Assembly (NCBI GenBank): GCA_040511595.1
Contig: JBEVGU010000096.1
Location: 1-15,958 of the forward strand
From: JAOUEA01 sp040511595
GTDB lineage: Bacteria; Actinomycetota; UBA4738; HRBIN12
Length of the DNA stretch: 15,958 nt
Reading direction: 5' to 3'
Position 1 is the first letter of the stretch; each line of letters begins with the position of its first letter. A model generated the notes under the pieces. It did not search any database, was not told the origin of the DNA, and saw only the letters and a list, made by a program, of their open reading frames with translations. This document shows positions 13,701 through 15,958 of the stretch, piece after piece. The translations under genes were made by a program, and so were the position numbers.

Positions 13701-14239
13701 TCTACGCGAAGAACCTGGTCGCCGGGGGCGACTCCGACACGCTCGCGCTCGTCTTGTCGGGGGTGGGAGGCCTGTTCGGAGGTGCGCTCGGCATGGTCGT
13801 GGCCCAGAAGTACAAGGACCGGGTCCCGCCCGTGCGGCTGCTGCTGATGTCGATGATGCTACTCGGCGTCGGCACGTTGATCGGTGGCATCTCAGTCTCG
13901 GTGGCCGGGTTCGCCGTGATGCTGTTCATCGGCTTCTTCTCGTTCTTCGTGGGCAAGATCTCGGCCGACACGATCATGCAGCAGTCGATGCCCGACGACT
14001 TCCGTGGCCGGGCGTTCGCGCTGTTCGATATCGCGTACAACCTCGGATACATCGTGCCGGCGTTGATCCTGTTCCTCATCTGGACCGAGGACAGCGAGGG
14101 CACGACACGGTCGATCCTGCTGGTGTCGGGCGTCGTGTTCCTCGCGCTCACCGCGTTGGTGGCGTCGTGGGCTCGACGCATCCGTGACCAGTTCGCCCCG
14201 CAGGACGACGTGATCACCGTGCCGGAGCTCGAACGGTAG
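10736..14239 (+). CDS. GT-C-like membrane protein fused to an MFS transporter
   Basis: A 1167-residue polytopic protein in three parts. Residues about 30-400 contain some ten hydrophobic segments; after the first comes a loop with APTRDPAWYTWRAQVI (55-70), resembling the acidic first outside loop of GT-C glycosyltransferases. Residues about 401-620 form a hydrophilic, probably extracytoplasmic domain with four cysteines (HFCEAF, TLCDPD, GLCNGV, EDCSAE), possibly two disulfides. Then come several more membrane segments, and from about 717 to 1150 a 12-segment major-facilitator domain with motif A GVFIDRFPRRRVVWWSD (about 796-812) after the second segment. I know no named enzyme with this layout. 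A role in making and exporting an envelope glycan or lipid is inference from the parts and the GT87 neighbour. ATG 10736 is preceded by GGAGG at 11 nt; GTG 10688 would add 16 residues. The 3' end overlaps the opposing gene by 26 bp. Confidence 0.8.
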   Translation: MAATDTVKAEADEAPRLSAGPGSSWLGSKWMIGGFALLMLLVLGWKFLADPSLSAPTRDPAWYTWRAQVILESDPVRVVEEWGPNGLFAGGYRVTVPLAGALMQQVVGVDRYTFSTYLMIGMPILTGLALGAAMFRSRRDPLVVLTTLLATVGLFLTTPYLGYLDNVTVLFLLSLMIPFVHEARTSWGARTALFLIGIAAAFTHPTTCVIFGVVMMAVFGFHFLTSRFSLGSALRSDGPMLMSTGFGMIAGLVCWVVGIWGQPASLAEAALPPPYTAEFFTRRLIEWTDSLQPIVIVPFVVVAIVSTILWSRATKRPVRNEDQVSVWWLLAFAGVASVMTGAALPYYRFMNASAAPMVLVGLGAFVAIRWFLRLDGAARVAGVLGAVIVVGSLGYVLYDGLEHRWVSTENQWANQGVRTSLAAVDEVVTAAGDRPNVLVVNRDDGDDPQDGTNVGYGWAKTYSNVFRTGLPGDAVERSVTYFGTLENFLAGEPTTSVSGSEGYDDAAASHFCEAFGGPDTLCDPDDKKPEDFVPRFQEFPEEPVVFLIGQYYGGLCNGVEDCSAEVEQGLLAEATSQGLEVGPDVFVIEGDGLWSPPAEVVERAREAAAEEAVKFQAHPGPFENLPQNLLVLAILALLLVVPGWLASNWIGVRTTVDRIALIPGMSVVIVLLAGIAVLAVWRGPLSVAKGWAVVAVAIGVGGALRVADAWLRKPLDAFGGFFTAMFAAFSNRDFSVLVGVQFLGQAGQGVVQGAIAKSLAFGGQEGFDVQNLPSADYLLTVVLALYVPYTLISPFIGVFIDRFPRRRVVWWSDIATAMVVVVVALAVLAPLGSDTTEGNAFATGALIVGLLAVQACVRVVLAVKSAAMPDVLSGKDLLQGNGLSQAGGALAQIFGIVFGGALAGFVPPFVPVVVGAVVLLVGAFVAKQLRHAEARPHEATFGQEASRVVRTIIDGLKEVASRAPAALGLSSFQMLRYQFWGFGLFVFALYAKNLVAGGDSDTLALVLSGVGGLFGGALGMVVAQKYKDRVPPVRLLLMSMMLLGVGTLIGGISVSVAGFAVMLFIGFFSFFVGKISADTIMQQSMPDDFRGRAFALFDIAYNLGYIVPALILFLIWTEDSEGTTRSILLVSGVVFLALTALVASWARRIRDQFAPQDDVITVPELER

Positions 14240-15353
14240 GGTCCTCGCTCCAGACGAAGTAGGCCACCACGATCGCGACGAGCGCGCCGTTCCTGAGGAA
14301 GAGGATGATCTGGTCACGCCCCGCGCCCAGGCCGAGATCGAGATACCAGCCCGCGATGACCGCACCCGTCAGGACGATCGGGATCGCTGCCGCCATCGAC
14401 CATCTGCGGCCCGCCCCTCCCGCGATGGCGCCCCACGGAAGCAGCCAGCTCGCGTACTGCAGCGACAGCAGCGGTGACACGGCGAGCAGGCTCGCGACGG
14501 CCGCCAACGCCGCTCCTCCGGCAGGATCCGATGCGATCCGACTCGCTCGGAGCCAGACCAGGGCGAAGATCGCGATCAGGAGCGCCAACGTCAGGGGTCC
14601 GGCCCACCCCGGCACCATCCCGGTGCGGTTGGCGCCACTCTCGAAGCGGTGTTCTCCGGTGAGCGCCCACACCACCACACCGACCGAGGACTCCAGCTCC
14701 CAGCCGGACGCCCCCCTGAACGACGACACCTGGCCGATCGCGCCGATCCCGCCGAACGCGATCCATGCGACGACACCGGCAGACGCGGCGCTCGCGAACA
14801 CCCACAGGGCTCGTCGCCGGCGCTCGATGACCCAGATCGGCGTGAGGATCACGGGCCAGAGTCGTGTGAGGAAGGCCACGGCCATCGCGATGCCCGCCGC
14901 ACCTTCTCGGTGGATGCGCGCCCACAGCACCGCGGTCACGGCCACGGCGACCGTGACCAGGTCGGCCCGCCGGTAGATGAAGATCAGGAGCGGGAGTCCG
15001 AGCCAGAGGTAGCGTTGCGCGGTCGCGGTTCCCCACCCCTTCCTCAGGGCGAGGAACGCTCCGAAGTCGCCGGCGAACGCCAGCAACGCGAGCAGGATCC
15101 TGGCGGTGGACGGGTCCGAACGTCCGACCAGCTCGGCGATCGCGAGCTCACCGGGCGCGAACTCGACCTCGTGGTCGCGGTAGGGCGTTCCGGTCGATCG
15201 TGCGATGTCCTGATAGCGAGTCGCGGCGGCAGAGGGATAGCTGGGCACCCCGGCGAGCACCGACACGAGCACCACAACCCTCACCAGCACGAGCGACCGA
15301 GTCGCGGCGGGGCTGCGAGACCACTCCGACAGCCGGCGTGGGATCCCGGTCAT
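14214..15353 (-). CDS. GT87-like (DUF2029) polyprenol-phosphate-sugar glycosyltransferase
   Basis: A 379-residue polytopic membrane protein with about ten hydrophobic segments. The first outside loop carries TPYRDHEVEFAPGELAI (56-72), close to the YRDxxVEYPPG signature of the GT87/DUF2029 mannosyltransferase family, whose mycobacterial members use polyprenyl-phosphate-mannose. The Asp/Glu residues in this loop are the likely catalytic acids of the GT-C fold. A FLTRLWPVILTPIWVIERRR segment and LLSLQYASWLLPW (typical QYxxWLLP of the family) support the call. The donor and acceptor are unknown. ATG 15353 overlaps the upstream gene's stop (ATGA), so the two are translationally coupled. The 3' end overlaps the convergent fusion gene. 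Confidence 0.82.
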   Translation of the reverse strand: MTGIPRRLSEWSRSPAATRSLVLVRVVVLVSVLAGVPSYPSAAATRYQDIARSTGTPYRDHEVEFAPGELAIAELVGRSDPSTARILLALLAFAGDFGAFLALRKGWGTATAQRYLWLGLPLLIFIYRRADLVTVAVAVTAVLWARIHREGAAGIAMAVAFLTRLWPVILTPIWVIERRRRALWVFASAASAGVVAWIAFGGIGAIGQVSSFRGASGWELESSVGVVVWALTGEHRFESGANRTGMVPGWAGPLTLALLIAIFALVWLRASRIASDPAGGAALAAVASLLAVSPLLSLQYASWLLPWGAIAGGAGRRWSMAAAIPIVLTGAVIAGWYLDLGLGAGRDQIILFLRNGALVAIVVAYFVWSEDPTVRAPAR

Positions 15354-15958
15354 GACACGGGCCCCGTCGCCGGCGCGGGCTGCGTCCGAGCCGCGCGTGT
15401 CGCGTCCGGTCCTGCCTTCCGCAGGTGCGATCGTCCGGTGAGGAGCGCAGCGGCGTACAACGCGGCCACGCCCACGAGGAGCGACCGGTACCCCACGATC
15501 AGCGCCCCGTACTCGAGCAGGCCTCCGATCATCGCGCCCAGCAGGTTCGTCCCGAACGCGATCGTCGAGGAGCCGACGTCGCGGAAGCGATTCGCGAACA
15601 CCAGGTTGCCGATGAACACGGGAGTGAAGCCGAGCGCGACGGCAGCCACGAACCGAGGGACCGGGTCCAGGGCCAGCATCGGAGCCAGTGGCACGACCCA
15701 CGCGATCGCGACCGTGACGAACAGGGGGGCATAGAGGACGCTCGGCCTGCGGACCGGCCACCGGCGAGTCACCTCGATGGCGAGATACACCGACACGAGG
15801 ATCCCCGCGAACACCAGCGCGTTCACGAACCACGTCGTGCCGAACAACAGGGCGAACCTGACGACGTTCGTCGTCTCCAGCAGCAGGAACGCCGCACCCA
15901 TGAAGAAGAGATCCACGTACGACCGCATCGCGCGGAGCGGCCCCCCGGCGACCCGAAC
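15350..15958 (-). CDS. C-terminal part of a polytopic membrane protein (5' end beyond window)
   Basis: The frame is open through the right edge, and the residues before Met at 15928 (VRVAGGPLRA) continue the protein, so this is a truncated C terminus of at least 202 residues. It has about six hydrophobic segments. The opening SYVDLFFMGAAFLLLETTNV followed by FALLFGTTWFVNALVFAG is a segment I associate with the membrane C termini of large spermidine-synthase-like or MFS-like membrane proteins of unknown function. The last 30 residues are a basic, Pro/Ala-rich tail. It is operonic with the GT87-like gene through a 4-nt overlap. Family identity is tentative and function is not assigned. Confidence 0.65.
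   Translation of the reverse strand, partial: VRVAGGPLRAMRSYVDLFFMGAAFLLLETTNVVRFALLFGTTWFVNALVFAGILVSVYLAIEVTRRWPVRRPSVLYAPLFVTVAIAWVVPLAPMLALDPVPRFVAAVALGFTPVFIGNLVFANRFRDVGSSTIAFGTNLLGAMIGGLLEYGALIVGYRSLLVGVAALYAAALLTGRSHLRKAGPDATRAARTQPAPATGPVS

Overview
The window is very GC-rich and densely coded, with frequent GTG/TTG starts, many 1-4 nt start/stop overlaps and several TANNNT boxes 5-6 nt ahead of a start codon (leaderless style). It also carries an LLM/F420-type oxidoreductase and a MutY with the C-terminal extension typical of actinobacteria. Together these point to an Actinomycetota chromosome, probably an uncultured or deep-branching lineage; I cannot assign a class. I see no tRNA, rRNA, CRISPR array, insertion sequence or phage gene.

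Layout. (1) 1-2565: the 3' end of an unknown gene; a two-CBS-domain protein (minus) and an adenine DNA glycosylase mutY (plus) whose start codons overlap head to head in one CATG; then a convergent LLM-family oxidoreductase (minus). (2) 2637-5665: a zinc-type ABC uptake operon, znuA-znuC-znuB-zur, with overlapping junctions. A Fur/Zur-type inverted repeat sits at the znuA start, so the operon is probably autoregulated by its last gene. (3) 5686-8812, minus strand and convergent with it: a three-gene overlapping unit. It consists of a secreted or anchored alkaline-phosphatase-superfamily protein that has lost its catalytic residues, a two-cysteine-motif permease (DUF318/ArsP-like) and its usual partner, a TIGR03943/DUF1980 membrane protein. 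(4) 8948-10600, plus strand and divergent from (3): the catalytically intact paralogue of that phosphatase-like protein. (5) 10736-14239: a 1167-residue fusion of a GT-C-like polytopic domain, an extracytoplasmic cysteine-containing domain and a complete MFS transporter. Facing it on the minus strand are a GT87-like polyprenol-phosphate-sugar glycosyltransferase and the C-terminal part of a polytopic membrane protein that runs off the window.

How the genes may work together. Regions 2 and 3 look like a metal (most likely zinc) homeostasis locus: ABC import, a metal-sensing repressor, and a second metal-linked permease pair. Alkaline-phosphatase-superfamily enzymes are themselves two-metal, usually zinc, enzymes, so the divergent phosphatase pair may be functionally tied to the metal genes. 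The right end looks like envelope glycan or lipid assembly.

The most unusual observation is that both phosphatase-superfamily proteins appear circularly permuted. The segment that normally closes the fold (third metal-ligand His, then VP-h-h-h-YGPG, then IAPT) lies at the N terminus, ahead of the first metal Asp and the Thr nucleophile. One copy keeps every expected catalytic residue; the other has lost nearly all of them and is embedded in the permease operon.
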